From Ignavibacteria bacterium (GTDB taxonomy: Bacteria; Bacteroidota; Ignavibacteria; Tepidaquicellales; Tepidaquicellaceae): DNA of 64,000 nucleotides. Positions 19,297 to 28,811 of the stretch are shown in pieces. How positions within the stretch are numbered: position 1 is the stretch's first letter; every line of letters starts with the position of its first letter. Below the pieces are notes generated by a model, which had not been told where the DNA came from, made no database searches, and was given only the letters and a program-made list of their open reading frames with translations. A program made the position numbers and the translations under genes. The stretch is taken from assembly GCA_016710985.1 (NCBI GenBank), contig JADJTX010000062.1:186001-250000 (forward strand). The letters run 5' to 3'.

Positions 19297-19725
19297 GCAG
19301 TAATGACCGGAACTGACGCAGTAATACCGGGAACAGAAGCAGGATTGAGCAGATCCAGAACCAGTAATGAGCAGAACAGAATCAGTAATGAGCAGAACAG
19401 AATCAGTAATGAGCCGAACAGAATCACTAATGAGCAGAACAGAATCAGTAATCAAGAATTCAGAAGTAATAATCAAGAATTCAGAAGTAGTAATCAAGAA
19501 TTCAGAAGTAGTAATCAAGAATTCAGAAGTAATAATCAAGAATTCAGAAGTAGTAATCAAGAATTCAGAAGCAGTAATCAAGAATTCAGAAGTAGTAATC
19601 AAGAATTCAGAAGCAGTAATCAAGAATTCAGAAGTAATAATCAAGAATTCAGAATCAGTAATCAAGAATTCAGAATCAATAATCAAGAATTCAGAATCAA
19701 TAATCAAGAATTCAGAATCCGGCAA
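19297..19725. repeat. 21-bp tandem array, at least 17 units in two subtypes
   Basis: From 19366 the period is exactly 21: four units with AATGAGC(A/C)GAACAG, then thirteen with AATCAAGAATTCAG (units at 19450, 19471 and so on to 19702, each with an EcoRI-type GAATTC). Degenerate units extend left to about 19297. The period of seven codons and the lack of stops leave at least three frames open (heptapeptides such as SNQEFRS or VIKNSEV on plus, TSEFLIT on minus). None has a convincing start or flanking domain, so I treat it as non-coding. Confidence 0.9.
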
Positions 19726-19761
19726 CGAAGATCAGAATAATTTATACTCACCCACGGTTTA

Positions 19762-20172
19762 CATTGCTGTCCAATTATTTTACATATCAATAATAAACCG
19801 GATTTAAGTTTGGTTTGCAGCAAATATTTTTAAAATTTTAAATCAACCCTTTCCTGTTTCAAAGTCTGTCTCATAACTAAAAATATTATCAGCACTAAGA
19901 CAAAAAGGCACAAAGGATCAATTTTAAAACCACATCCGTCCAAAATAAAGAAAAAGCTTGCCACGAATTTCACGAATGATCACGAATTAAAAAATATTAT
20001 CACTAATTTTTAAATAGAATTAACATAAATTTATTTTGGACAGCATAATTATAATGTTAAGATGGATCAGGAGGTTGATTTAAAAAGACTCAATATTATT
20101 CAAAGAATAATATCAAAACGGATTAAATTTTGTGCTATTTTAAATTTTTAAAAAACGTTTTGGACAGCAATG
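19762..20172. mobile_element. MITE-like element with 13-base terminal inverted repeats
   Basis: CATTGCTGTCCAA (19762-19774) and TTGGACAGCAATG (20160-20172) are perfect inverted copies bounding 411 bases with no gene. A third TTGGACAGCA lies inside at 20036-20045. A stem with a three-base loop (ATATTATTC-AAA-GAATAATAT) lies near 20091-20113. The right 252 bases (19921-20172) recur, inverted and about equally long, at 63191-63439, and in part at 16525-16650. No clear target-site duplication is visible. Confidence 0.7.
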
Positions 20173-20417
20173 TTTTAAAACACTTTCCTAAGTGTCTTTG
20201 TGACTTCGTTTATCTGTAATTAAAAAATAAATTAATAAAAAATTCCTCTGTGTATCTCTGCGTTCTCTGCACCTCCGTGGTAATTTTTAGTTTTGAGGAA
20301 GACTTTTTCTAAAACATGGAATTTTATGGTTGATTTTAAAAATTAATTAGTTTAGTTTAATTAAACCCCAATATACGTAGCGATTTTTTAAAAAATAATT
20401 TAAAGGAGCATTTAATC

Positions 20418-21484
20418 ATGAAAAAAATTTTTACAATTTTTTCAGTTTTAATTTTTTAGCCGGATTTAATTTAAATAAATCCTACTCTGAACCAAACAAT
20501 GTTGTACTGGAATACTGCACCGGCACATGGTGTCAGTGGTGTCCTTGCGGACACGATAATATTGACGGCATCTTAATGAATTATCCTAATACTGTTGTTT
20601 TGGCATATCACGGAGCTAACAGCGACCCGTGGCAGACCTATTCAGCCGGTATCAGAGGTTTGTTTGGATTCAGCTCATATCAGTCAGGAGTTGTAGGGAG
20701 AAAAACAGGTGTCATTAGTTATAGTGCATGGAACAATGAAGTTGTATTGCAAACTTTACTGGTACAACCCGGTGTAAGCATTTCTGTTTCAAGTAAAAAT
20801 TATGATGCAGCAAGCAGGACTTTGACTGCAACAGTTGTCATAACAGCTTTGACTGATTTAAACGGAACCTATAATGTTAATTATGTGCTGACTGAAAATA
20901 ATTTAATTTATCCGCAAACCGGAAATAGTTCATGCACCGGTGGTGGAAACTATGTTCATGACCATGCAGTGAAGAGCATGATCAACGGAGATCAGGGAGA
21001 ACTGGTTATTTCAGGCAGCTGGACTACAGGACAGCAAATTACGAAAACTGTAAATTATGTATTACCCTCAGCACCACAGGTAACTGAACCGAATAATTGT
21101 GATTTAAATATTTTTGTTTATGCTCAGGGATCAAGTATATCGACAAATTCAAATATTCAGCAGTCCATGAGAACATCTGTCACGGGGACAACAGGCATAG
21201 TTAATAACAACACTACTCCTGTTTCATACAGCTTAACTCAGAATTATCCGAATCCATTTAATCCGAATACTAATTTCACTTTCTCAATTCCAAAAAGCGG
21301 AAATGTAAGCCTGAAATTTTATAATATGCTTGGAAATGAAATTGAAACGTATGTTAACGGATTTTTAACCGCCGGTACTTACGGAGTTGAATTCGACGGT
21401 TCAAAGTATGCAAGCGGAATTTACTTCTATACTCTTACAACAGACAATTTCACCGAAACAAAGAAAATGAATTTAATTAAATAA
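20418..21484 (+). CDS. Omp28-like secreted protein with type IX sorting domain, one frameshift
   Basis: A strong ribosome site (AAAGGAG) precedes ATG 20418. The frame reads MKKIFTIFSVLIF then meets TAG after a six-T run (20452-20457); one more T continues as LAGFNLNKSYSE, completing a signal peptide and joining the long frame to 21484 (about 355 residues). The mature start VVLEYCTGTWCQWCPCGH is the thioredoxin-like CxxC region of Omp28-type proteins. The C-terminus (NYPNPFNPNTNFTFSIP ... SGIYFYTLTTDNF) is a type A sorting domain for export by the type IX system and surface attachment. Function beyond this is unknown. Confidence 0.85.
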
Positions 21485-21510
21485 CATTCAATAAACCTCA
21501 TTACTTGCAG

Positions 21511-21541
21511 GGGCGGGTCTTATGGACTCGCTCTTTTTTTT
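21511..21541 (+). terminator. Terminator after the Omp28-like gene
   Basis: A nine-pair stem (GGGCGGGTC with GACTCGCTC, two G-U pairs, five-base loop) is followed by eight T. Confidence 0.75.
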
Positions 21542-21715
21542 AATCTAAATATTAAGCGAAGGACCTGCCACTAATCAGCACGAATTAACACCAATTAATT
21601 GTAATGAACTTCTAAAATTTTAATACCATTTTATGTATTTCACAGCACAGCAACATCTCAAAGTTTGTTAAAGTTATATTAAATCATTTTGAATAACTAA
21701 ATTAATTTTTAATTT

Positions 21716-23230
21716 ATGAAAAAATTAGTTATCATACTTATAGTCATCCTTTCAGTAAAGATAAATTTTGCTCAGGGAAACAGCTGGGTAACAGTTGGAG
21801 GGAATAATAACAGAAGTTCATACATCAATACTTTTTTTGATGCTTATGTTGGTTTTAACGCGTCATTCAATGCTCCATATTCAATATGGGGAATGCCTGT
21901 CTTTACTAACCGTGCGCACTTTGCAACAACAAGATATACTTCGTTGAGTCCTTTAAGAGCAATGGTAACTGCGTTTACATACTTTAACTCAAATCCTGTC
22001 TGGACATACGGGGAAACTTCCGGTGTGAATATTATTATGGGATTTAATGATGATAAAATTTATGTCAGGGATTTTCAGCAAAATGGTTCGGACACAATAT
22101 TTGCGCTAAATTCTTTTAACGGTGCAATGCTATGGAAATCCCGATTCACAGTTGAAAGGGGAATCATCTGGACCGCGGTGTTTGCTGATAATGGTGATCT
22201 GATCTTACCGGGTTCGGGTTCAAAAAGAATAATGCGCATCAATCATGTTAACGGTGATACGGTCTGGACAAACAGCAGGATCATTCCAAACACCGGTGCA
22301 GAAACAATGTGTATAAACGGAAATACTTTGTATGCATGGGAAGGATCAATTACGACTCCAAAGAAAATAACTGCAATAGATGTGAACAACGGTATAACAA
22401 AATATTCATCACCTGAACTTCCCGGTGACGGTGATCAGGAAATTCCGTTCTCGGTTTCTTCAAACGGAGTTGTTTACTGTATAAGAGACGGAGGGCTTAT
22501 GTATGCAATTAAAGATAACGGAACATCGCTGAGTATTCTTTGGTCAAGAAATGTTTTACATCCTGTCGGAACTTATACACAGATCGCAATCGGAAAAGAC
22601 AGTACAGTTTACATTCCATTCGGGAAAAAAATATACAGGTTAGATCATGTTACCGGAGCGGTAATGGATTCTTCAGTTGACCTTGTATCGGCCGGAACAA
22701 TTAATCCAAGATTTGCTACGGGAATTTCACAGGTGATCTTTATTGGAAACGGAGCAGAGAATCCTTCTGAGGGAAAGTTCTTTTCTTTCAGCAGAGATCT
22801 GCAAACACTTAACTGGGAAATATCGAGTCCATATAATTACTATTGCGGACCAGCTGTCGGAAGCACCTCCGACTTTCCATTTTTATTAATGACAGGTAAC
22901 GGAAATGAGATCAAGGCAAAATACGGTCTTATAGAAAATATAAATAGCATTTCAACTGAAGTTCCCGGGAAATTTAAGCTTTCACAAAACTATCCCAATC
23001 CATTTAATCCTGTAACGAATTTAGAATTTGGAATTTCGGATTTGGGATTTGTGACTTTAAAGATCTATGATATTCTTGGTAATGAAATGGAAACACTCGT
23101 TGATGAACAAATGAATCCCGGAACCTACAGTGTTCAGTTCGACGGATCAAAATATTCAAGCGGCATTTATTTCTACCGGCTGTCAGCTTCCGGTTTTACT
23201 GAAACAAGGAAAATGAATCTAATAAAATGA
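21716..23230 (+). CDS. Secreted PQQ-type beta-propeller protein with type IX sorting domain
   Basis: 504 residues. The signal peptide is MKKLVIILIVILSVKINFAQ. The body has propeller blades with motifs such as DTIFALNSFNGAMLWKS, HVNGDTVWTNS, and DSTVYIPFGKKIYRLDHVTGAV, as in PQQ/WD-like repeat proteins. The C-terminal sorting domain starts NYPNPFNPVTNLEFG and ends with SGIYFYRLSASGFTETRKMNLIK. No catalytic residues are evident; it is probably a surface or released binding protein. The part coding LEFGISDLGFV is the same DNA word that forms intergenic repeats elsewhere in the window. Confidence 0.85.
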   Translation: MKKLVIILIVILSVKINFAQGNSWVTVGGNNNRSSYINTFFDAYVGFNASFNAPYSIWGMPVFTNRAHFATTRYTSLSPLRAMVTAFTYFNSNPVWTYGETSGVNIIMGFNDDKIYVRDFQQNGSDTIFALNSFNGAMLWKSRFTVERGIIWTAVFADNGDLILPGSGSKRIMRINHVNGDTVWTNSRIIPNTGAETMCINGNTLYAWEGSITTPKKITAIDVNNGITKYSSPELPGDGDQEIPFSVSSNGVVYCIRDGGLMYAIKDNGTSLSILWSRNVLHPVGTYTQIAIGKDSTVYIPFGKKIYRLDHVTGAVMDSSVDLVSAGTINPRFATGISQVIFIGNGAENPSEGKFFSFSRDLQTLNWEISSPYNYYCGPAVGSTSDFPFLLMTGNGNEIKAKYGLIENINSISTEVPGKFKLSQNYPNPFNPVTNLEFGISDLGFVTLKIYDILGNEMETLVDEQMNPGTYSVQFDGSKYSSGIYFYRLSASGFTETRKMNLIK

Positions 23231-23345
23231 TTTGTAAGATTTGTAAAATTTATAAGATTCATAAGATTTGATAACCTGAATATATTATTATGAATCTTAT
23301 GAATCTTATGAATCTTATGAATCATTATATCTTGAATCTTATTTA
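23230..23345. repeat. 9-bp repeat (GAATCTTAT) with an inverted arm, starting at a stop codon
   Basis: After the TGA come GATTTGTAA-like words, then ATAAGATTCATAAGATT (23252-23268). Across a 23-base gap, the inverted series GAATCTTAT follows (23292-23323, about 3.5 units). The whole can fold into a hairpin between two type IX cargo genes. Confidence 0.85.
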
Positions 23346-23404
23346 AATAATACATAAAATGCAAAAAAAATCTTACTAATTAATAAATAAACTAAGGAGA
23401 AAAA

Positions 23405-24769
23405 ATGAAAAGAAGTAATTTACAAACTATTTCCATTCTTACCGCAATTTTATTTCTGTCTACCATAAAGAATTCATATTCACAATGGACGATAGCAGGA
23501 TCAGTCACCGGTTTAGGGGCAAGTCCAAGTGTTTCGGTTGTAGATCAGAATAATGTGTGGGTTTCAGGCGGAGTAAATGTTCCGGTAGTATTCAGAACAA
23601 CAAATGGTGGAACAAACTGGCTTTCAGTTCCCACTACAGGAATATCACTGGAACAGTGGTGTGTATGGGCTGTTGATGCCAATACAGCTTATGTAGGTAA
23701 CGGAGGAGGTGCAGGTGGTGCAGGAGGAAATGCAAGTTTCTATAAAACAACAGATGCAGGAACCACATGGACAACAGTAGGATCAACCGGCGGTTCAGGC
23801 GGATTCTTTAACGGTATTGTATTCTCTAAGACAATGCCAAGTTTCGGTATTGCTCAAAGTGACCCTCCCGGAGGAGTAGGTTCACCTTATTACGTATCAG
23901 TAACAACAAACGGAGGAGTTAACTGGACAGTTACAAATCCTCCGGGAGTAGCAGGAACAGCCTCTGCGGCAAATTCAGTAGTTGTAATTGATAATTTATA
24001 TTACGGATTTGGATTGAATGCAGCTCCTGGAAGAGTTTACTATACAACCAATGGCGGAACATCATGGAATACCGGATCACTTGGTATAACGAGTACAAAC
24101 GGATTTACTTCCGGATATGCTATGAGTGATGATAAGTTAACCGGAATTGCAGCTCTTGAAGCATCTCTGCCTAATATATCAAGAACAACTAATGGAGGCG
24201 CTACATGGACACCAGTTAATGTCGGTGCAAATTTTACAGGGTATTGTACATGTAAATGGATCGAGGGCACAAATACCTGTTACATTTCCGCAAACGTTGG
24301 TAGTGCAGGTGTTGTTAAGAAAAGTACTGACCGCGGATTAACATGGACTACTATGACTACATCCGGACTTACAGCAGTAAATCATATGGAGTTTAAAAGA
24401 GTTGGCACAAACGTTTACGGTTATGCTGTATTAACCAATGGAGCAATTTTGAAATTAGTTGATGTTGTAACGGATGTTACCCCGGTCAACAGTTTCGTTC
24501 CTACTGAGTTTTCTTTAGCTCAAAATTATCCGAATCCATTTAACCCGTCTACTACAATTAACTTCTCAATTCCAACATCATCTGAAGTTTCTTTGAAAGT
24601 CTATGATGCTCTTGGAAAAGAAGTAGCTTCACTCGTAAATGAGTTTAAGAATGCAGGAAATTATTCAGTTAATTTCGTTGCGGCATCAAGCCTGACTTCA
24701 GGTGTGTATTATTACACAATCTCAGCAGGTAATTTTACAGCAACCAAGAAATTAATGCTTGTAAAATAA
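23405..24769 (+). CDS. Secreted YCF48/BNR-repeat protein with type IX sorting domain (paralogue 1)
   Basis: 454 residues with a good ribosome site (AAGGAG) before ATG. The signal peptide ends near SYSQ. The body repeats VWVSGG...RTTNGGTNW, YKTTDAGTTW, TTNGGVNWT and so on. These are Asp-box/BNR units of a propeller resembling the photosystem-assembly factor YCF48 and glycosyl hydrolase-like exo-propellers; no enzyme residues stand out. The sorting domain is NYPNPFNPSTTINFSIP to AGNFTATKKLMLVK. It is very similar to the next gene, especially in the last 80 residues, showing a tandem duplication. Confidence 0.87.
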   Translation: MKRSNLQTISILTAILFLSTIKNSYSQWTIAGSVTGLGASPSVSVVDQNNVWVSGGVNVPVVFRTTNGGTNWLSVPTTGISLEQWCVWAVDANTAYVGNGGGAGGAGGNASFYKTTDAGTTWTTVGSTGGSGGFFNGIVFSKTMPSFGIAQSDPPGGVGSPYYVSVTTNGGVNWTVTNPPGVAGTASAANSVVVIDNLYYGFGLNAAPGRVYYTTNGGTSWNTGSLGITSTNGFTSGYAMSDDKLTGIAALEASLPNISRTTNGGATWTPVNVGANFTGYCTCKWIEGTNTCYISANVGSAGVVKKSTDRGLTWTTMTTSGLTAVNHMEFKRVGTNVYGYAVLTNGAILKLVDVVTDVTPVNSFVPTEFSLAQNYPNPFNPSTTINFSIPTSSEVSLKVYDALGKEVASLVNEFKNAGNYSVNFVAASSLTSGVYYYTISAGNFTATKKLMLVK

Positions 24770-24788
24770 ATTTATTTATTTTTAACTA

Positions 24789-24822
24789 AGCCCGTCTGAT
24801 TCATTTCAGACGGGCTTTTTTT
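24789..24822 (+). terminator. Strong rho-independent terminator
   Basis: An eleven-base stem AGCCCGTCTGA / TCAGACGGGCT with a short loop is followed by seven T, 20 bases after the stop. Confidence 0.93.
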
Positions 24823-25050
24823 GTTATTAATTAATTAGTAACCAAGGGTGAACACCAGTTTCACAATAGATATGCCATTATTTACATTAAATAGCCCGAA
24901 TTAAAAAATTGAATTCGAGTAAATTTGTGCGTATTCGCGGTAAAAACAGACTCAAATTTTAAAGCTATCAACCTATGTTAGTAACTTAATAATTCTAAAA
25001 TGATTGTTTATATTATTGAGTCAAAATTTATAAACTAAAAGACCATTAAG

Positions 25051-26373
25051 ATGAAAACAATAATTACATTATTATTTATGATCCTATTTGCGAATGCTCA
25101 TAGCCAGTGGTTTGTTCAAAGTACAGTTCCGGGCAGCCCGAATATAAACACTATCTCTATTGCAGGACCGGGTGTAGTATGGGTAGCCGGTGATAATACA
25201 GCGCTTTATAAAACTACTAACGGCGGTTTAAACTGGTTACAGCGTAATTCAGGATTACCTGCAGGAAATTTGTATGGTATTTCAGCTTTAGATACAACAA
25301 CCTGCTGGGTTGGAACGGTTAACGGCAGCATTTACAAAACTACTAACGGCGGATTCAACTGGACTCTTCAGTTTTCTCTCGCCGGAAGTTTTAGTAACGG
25401 GATTAAAATGTTCAATGCCAACTACGGAGTATATCAGGGTGACCCAACCGGGAACGGACAGCCATATCAATTTAGATATACTACAAACGGCGGAACTAAC
25501 TGGATCTTATCACCCGGAGCCCCTTTAGCCACAAGTGAGTTTGGAGTTATTAATGCATGGGACTGGACAGACACAACTCACTTCTGGATAGGATCTGCAA
25601 ATACTGTTGCTAATGCTACATCGGCAAAAGTATATACAACTACAAACGGATTCGGCGGAGGGGGATGGACTTCAGCTACATTACCAGGTGTCGGAGGAAC
25701 AGCCGGATTGTATTATCAGGCGGTAGCATTTACAGATGTAAACAACGGAATGGCCGGATCTAACGGAAGTAATATTATGAAAACAACTAACGGAGGAGTT
25801 ACATGGAGTACAGTTACGAATCCTCCCGGAGTGACAGCATTTGCAGCAATAAATATGAACGGCCTTAAAGACGGTTCTAATATAATCAGAGTCAGCTTAG
25901 GAGACGGTGTGACCAATTATTTGTTTAGTACTACAAATCTTGGAACCACATGGACGCAGGAATTATTACCACCAGCCGGTCAAACTAACGGAATACAGCA
26001 TATGCAGTTTGTTGATTTTCATTCTGGATATGCCGGAGGAAATGCCGGAACATTTATGGTGTACGTAGGTCCATCAGGAATCTCTACTGTGAACAATGGA
26101 ATACCGGGAGATTTTAAATTAGAACAAAATTACCCGAATCCTTTTAATCCTTCAACTACAATTAACTTTTCTATTCCGGTGTCATCTGAAGTTTCTTTGA
26201 AAGTTTATTATTTACTTGGAAAAGAAGTCGCTTCTCTTGTAAATGAATTCAAGAATGCAGGGAATTATTCGGTTAACTTTAATGCAGGATCAAACTTAAC
26301 CTCAGGCATTTATTACTATACAATTTCTGCAGGAAGTTTTACAAGCACGAAAAAATTAATGCTTGTGAAATAA
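25051..26373 (+). CDS. Secreted YCF48/BNR-repeat protein with type IX sorting domain (paralogue 2)
   Basis: 440 residues, signal peptide MKTIITLLFMILFANAHSQ. It has repeated ALYKTTNGGLNWLQ, SIYKTTNGGFNWT and IMKTTNGGVTWS units of the same propeller type as the preceding gene. The sorting domain (NYPNPFNPSTTINFSIPVSSEVSLKVYYLLG...) is almost identical to that of paralogue 1. Its own upstream region and terminator make it a separate transcript. It is probably a surface or released protein; ligand unknown. Confidence 0.87.
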   Translation: MKTIITLLFMILFANAHSQWFVQSTVPGSPNINTISIAGPGVVWVAGDNTALYKTTNGGLNWLQRNSGLPAGNLYGISALDTTTCWVGTVNGSIYKTTNGGFNWTLQFSLAGSFSNGIKMFNANYGVYQGDPTGNGQPYQFRYTTNGGTNWILSPGAPLATSEFGVINAWDWTDTTHFWIGSANTVANATSAKVYTTTNGFGGGGWTSATLPGVGGTAGLYYQAVAFTDVNNGMAGSNGSNIMKTTNGGVTWSTVTNPPGVTAFAAINMNGLKDGSNIIRVSLGDGVTNYLFSTTNLGTTWTQELLPPAGQTNGIQHMQFVDFHSGYAGGNAGTFMVYVGPSGISTVNNGIPGDFKLEQNYPNPFNPSTTINFSIPVSSEVSLKVYYLLGKEVASLVNEFKNAGNYSVNFNAGSNLTSGIYYYTISAGSFTSTKKLMLVK

Positions 26374-26401
26374 ATCTTTAATTTATAATTTTTCTAAAAG
26401 T

Positions 26402-26432
26402 ACCCGTTTGATTCATTTCAGACGGGTTTTTT
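26402..26432 (+). terminator. Rho-independent terminator
   Basis: The stem ACCCGTTTGA / TCAGACGGGT (one G-U pair) with T tract resembles the one after paralogue 1, so the terminator was duplicated with the gene. A 9-bp ATAAATCTT repeat follows to about 26487. Confidence 0.85.
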
Positions 26433-26433
26433 A

Positions 26434-26487
26434 TTTATCAATCTTATCAATCTTATAAATCTTATAAATCTTATAAATCTTATGAAT
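26434..26487. repeat. 9-bp tandem repeat (AATCTTATA/AATCTTATC)
   Basis: About six units lie directly after the terminator. The rest of the gene-free stretch to 27033 has only a weak frame (26560-26976 plus) with poor coding character and no signal I can support. Confidence 0.8.
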
Positions 26488-27033
26488 CACATTTTCTTTA
26501 TTGACATTTAAAATTAATAAGCATAGTTTTCCAAAAGTAAAATTCCAACAAAAATTTCAATGCAATATTTAATTAAGATAATTTTTAATTACAAACTTTT
26601 GAAGAAAACTATCTGGTGTTTTCAGAATTTTCTGACAATGGAATTTTACAGGAAGATCTGCAACAACTGCTACTGGAGCAACATATACAACTCAAAGCAT
26701 AGTATTGTAAAGCAATCACTCATACTTTTTGTTTCGGTTATTTCGGTTTTGTTTTTTTCATTTTTTTATCTGCCTACTGATCCTGCTAATTCAAACAAAT
26801 CTTCTTTCATATTAAGGTTAAGATATTATTTCTCAATTTTCAGAATTAATATAAAAAACTCTCTACAAAATGTTTCCAATAAGATAATTCTGTTATCTTC
26901 ATCATTAATAGATATACTTCAATTTAAATTTTCCCAAAGAGATATCCTTGTATTAAAATCTTCACTGCAAATTTAAGCTTACAGTTTCATTCCGCCAAGA
27001 AGTAATCACATTATTCCGTTAAGTATTTATGTT

Positions 27034-27906
27034 ATGCAGATTGACTTTGACCATGCATACAGGTTTTGTAAAGAAATTGCAAACAGCCATTATGAGAATT
27101 TTCCTGTTGGTTCTTTACTGATTCCGTCAAATAAAAGAAAATACATTTACAGTATTTACGCTTTTGCAAGATATGCCGATGATATAGCAGATTCAGACAA
27201 TTTATCCGGAGATGAAAAGCTAAGGCGTCTTAATGAACTTGATGATGATCTTTCGAAGATAGAAAAAAAAGATCTGAATAATTTTCTGACTGATACGAAA
27301 TACATTTTCATTGCTCTTTCAAATACAATTGATGAACTGAAGATCCCCATAAAGGAATTCAGAGATCTGCTTAAAGCTTTCAGGCAGGATGCGGTGAAGC
27401 AGCGTTACACAGTCTTTGAGGAGTTAGTAGATTATTCGAAACTTTCTGCAAATCCAATAGGCCATCTTGTTCTTTATGTTTTCGGATACACACCGGATAA
27501 GGATAAGACGTGTTTTGAATATTCTGACAGTATATGTACAGCGCTTCAGCTTACAAATTTCTGGCAGGATGTATCAGTTGATCTGAAGATAGACAGAATT
27601 TACATACCGGAGAAACTGATGAACGAATATAATTATAATGAGAACATGCTTCATGAAAAATTGAGAATGATAATTTCAGAGAAATGATGAAAATGTTGAC
27701 GGAAAGAACAAAAACTTTTTGAGCAGGGTAAAGAAATTACAAATTACGTAAAGGGAAGGCTGAGATTAGAATTGAAGGCAACAATCGCAGGCGGGACGGA
27801 AATACTGAATAAGATCGGACAGATAAATTATAATGTATTAAGTACAAGAGTTACAATAAATAATCTTGATAAAATAAAGCTGCTGGGAAAAGTAATTTGG
27901 AAATGA
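27034..27906 (+). CDS. hpnC: Squalene synthase HpnC, two frameshifts near the C-terminus
   Basis: With HpnD and HpnE this makes squalene from farnesyl diphosphate: HpnD forms presqualene diphosphate, HpnC hydroxysqualene, HpnE squalene. The first frame (217 residues) has FPVGSLLIP, the first Asp-rich motif YADDIADS (48-55) and the second region LQLTNFWQDVSVD. It stops at 27687, but the next frame gives MMKMLTERTKTF and the original frame then gives EQGKEITNYVKGRLRLELKATIAGG, the normal family end. The breaks lie in AAA (27682-27684) and TTTTT (27716-27720). The real stop at 27906 overlaps the HpnD start by ATGA. Confidence 0.88.
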
Positions 27907-28811
27907 CCAAGATAACGAAAGAATTTTCTTCTGAAAGTGAAGAGAAAGAAATTACCAGACAGAGTAAATCTAATTTTCTTTATTCTTTTTCTTTACTATC
28001 AAAGGAAAAAAATGATGCAATAAATACAGTGTATGCATTCTGCAGGAAGACTGACGACATTGTTGATGATGAGAATGAGAGCATTGAAACAAAACATTCG
28101 ATGATAACCGAATGGAGAAATGAGCTTGAAAAAGCCTTGAAGAACGGAGATTCAAAATATTCGTTGCTGAATAGTTTAAATAAAATAATAAAAAAGTTTA
28201 ACATTCCTGCCGAACCTTTTTTTGATCTCATAAAAGGAATGGAAATGGATCTGAAAAAGAACCGGTATAATACTTTCGGTGAACTGATTGACTATTGTTT
28301 TAATGTTGCCTCGACTGTCGGTCTAATGAGCATCGAAATATTCGGATATAATAATCCGAAGACAAAAGACTTTGCGGTCAATCTCGGAATAGCTTTGCAG
28401 CTGACAAATATATTAAGGGACATTAAGACAGATGCGGAACACGGGAGAATATACATACCGCTTGAAGACATGGAATCTTTTAATTACACTGAAGAAGATC
28501 TGCTGAAATTCAAGTACAACAGTAACTTTATAAATCTCATGAAACATGAATGCGGCAGAGCAAGACATTATTATAATGAAGCTAATAAAAATCTTACGAA
28601 AGAAGATAAAGGTCTGATGTTCGCGGCGAGAATTATGGAGCATATATATTTCAGGGTTCTTGAAAAAATTGAGAAGAAAAATTATAACGTGTTCGAAAAA
28701 AAAGTGAAAGTATCAAAGCTGAAAAAAATCTATATAACAGCAGGTGTTTATTTGAAATATAAGCTGCTCTACAGCTTTGATGAAAATAAGTTAGCGTTGA
28801 ACGGTAAATGA
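27903..28811 (+). CDS. hpnD: Presqualene diphosphate synthase HpnD
   Basis: About 302 residues from ATG 27903. SNFLYSFSLLSKEKNDAINTVYAFCRKTDDIVDDENE holds the first Asp-rich site (DDIVDD) and the later LQLTNILRDIKTDAEHGRIYIP the second, binding the Mg-diphosphate of farnesyl diphosphate. GMEMDLKKNRY and the YCFNVASTVGLMSIEIFG block are typical of phytoene/presqualene synthases. I choose ATG 27903, which overlaps the hpnC stop, over the TTG two codons upstream. The stop overlaps hpnE by ATGA. Confidence 0.92.
   Translation: MTKITKEFSSESEEKEITRQSKSNFLYSFSLLSKEKNDAINTVYAFCRKTDDIVDDENESIETKHSMITEWRNELEKALKNGDSKYSLLNSLNKIIKKFNIPAEPFFDLIKGMEMDLKKNRYNTFGELIDYCFNVASTVGLMSIEIFGYNNPKTKDFAVNLGIALQLTNILRDIKTDAEHGRIYIPLEDMESFNYTEEDLLKFKYNSNFINLMKHECGRARHYYNEANKNLTKEDKGLMFAARIMEHIYFRVLEKIEKKNYNVFEKKVKVSKLKKIYITAGVYLKYKLLYSFDENKLALNGK

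Noticed and set aside
19270..19807. Three overlapping repeat ORFs on both strands
   Set aside because: All arise from a stop-free 21-bp array; no start signal, flanking domain or strand preference supports translation.
26560..26976. 138-residue plus-strand frame
   Set aside because: Composition is not protein-like (Ser/Ile/Phe-rich without domain pattern), no ribosome site; other frames give equally weak fragments. At most a decayed gene.
27682..27722. Programmed frameshifting in hpnC
   Set aside because: Two shifts in non-canonical runs without a slippery heptamer or pseudoknot, and the same error type recurs all over the window.
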